Positions 63,876 to 64,000 of a stretch of DNA of 64,000 nt are shown here, piece by piece; the stretch's first letter is position 1; every line of letters starts with the position of its first letter. The stretch covers positions 12,576,137 through 12,640,136 of the forward strand of contig NC_135172.1 of the NCBI RefSeq assembly GCF_041146795.1, read 5' to 3'. The position numbers and the translations under genes were made by a program. The notes beneath the pieces are model-generated. The model did not search any database. It was not told the DNA's origin and worked only from the letters and a program-made list of their open reading frames with translations. Origin of the DNA: Maylandia zebra. Its lineage: Eukaryota > Chordata > Actinopteri > Cichliformes > Cichlidae.

Positions 63876-64000
63876 TCAGATATAAGATAAGATAAGAATA
63901 ACTCGTTATTGTCATTGCACATTCATATTTGGTACAATAGTACAATGGAATTGGAAACTGTCCCACATCGGCACTAAACACAACTAAACACAACACAACA
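63876..64000 (-). mobile_element. LINE 3' end (Rex1-like), cut by the window edge
   Basis: ATAAGATAAGATAAGAATAA, then GTTATTGTCATTGCAC and ACAATGGAATTGGAAACTG form the usual 3' tail of a Rex1/Babar-like element read on the minus strand. The rest lies outside the window. Confidence 0.6.

Noticed and set aside
1-64000. tRNA or rRNA genes
   Set aside because: I saw no cloverleaf or rRNA-like sequence. The only tRNA-related text is the LTR element's primer binding site.

Overview
The window looks like a teleost fish genome, probably percomorph. Evidence: spliced vertebrate gene fragments (HERC-type HECT ligase, glutathione synthetase, KIF1B-like kinesin, serpin, C2H2 zinc finger), a cluster of multi-Ig receptors of the fish CD22-like kind, and a dense load of fish-type transposable elements (Rex1/Babar-like and L2-like LINEs, Tc1, hAT, KDZ/Zisupton, pogo-like, and a Gmr1-type Ty3/Gypsy element). 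Few genes are intact; most of the window is recently duplicated and rearranged DNA. Family names come from protein motifs read by eye; no database search was run.

Region 1 (1-31.1 kb) is a large inverted duplication. The left arm (about 428-8460) and right arm (about 22915-31038) are near-identical reverse complements around a 14.5-kb spacer. Each arm is a mosaic with all host pieces in one orientation: a coiled-coil ORF (opposite strand), a KDZ transposase remnant, one GSS exon, one KIF1B exon, two HECT exons and four or five LRR exons. The spacer holds a third copy of the HECT segment (9417-11173), here followed by the genuine last HECT exon with the catalytic cysteine, then a zinc-finger gene fragment and a complete LTR retrotransposon (15756-22274). 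That element has identical-looking LTRs, a 6-bp target duplication and integrase placed before reverse transcriptase.

Region 2 (31.1-54.1 kb) is a multi-Ig receptor cluster on the minus strand. Two genes (42481-46506 and 50198-53475) can be exon-mapped with consistent splice phases; the second lacks a recognisable signal-peptide exon. Three further places (about 31.2, 38.0 and 48.1 kb) keep only upstream or intron-1 sequence of lost copies. The two genes share one exon that is identical over 251 bp while its neighbours have diverged. Their last exons encode a 21-nt tandem array giving heptads, each with a Tyr-x-Asn motif in gene 2 but eroded in gene 1. TEs fill the gaps, including two hAT elements with perfect 8-bp target duplications 44 bp apart.

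Region 3 (54.1-64 kb) has a decayed GSS 3' part, a decayed KIF1B tail region and one serpin exon, all on the plus strand, then LINE and hAT remnants. Last is a small complete three-exon gene of unknown function (149 codons, minus strand). The GSS piece here shares 379 bp with the arms, so it or its parent fed the mosaic. The shared logic of the window is repeated copying, inversion and fusion of exon-sized segments next to an immune-receptor cluster.
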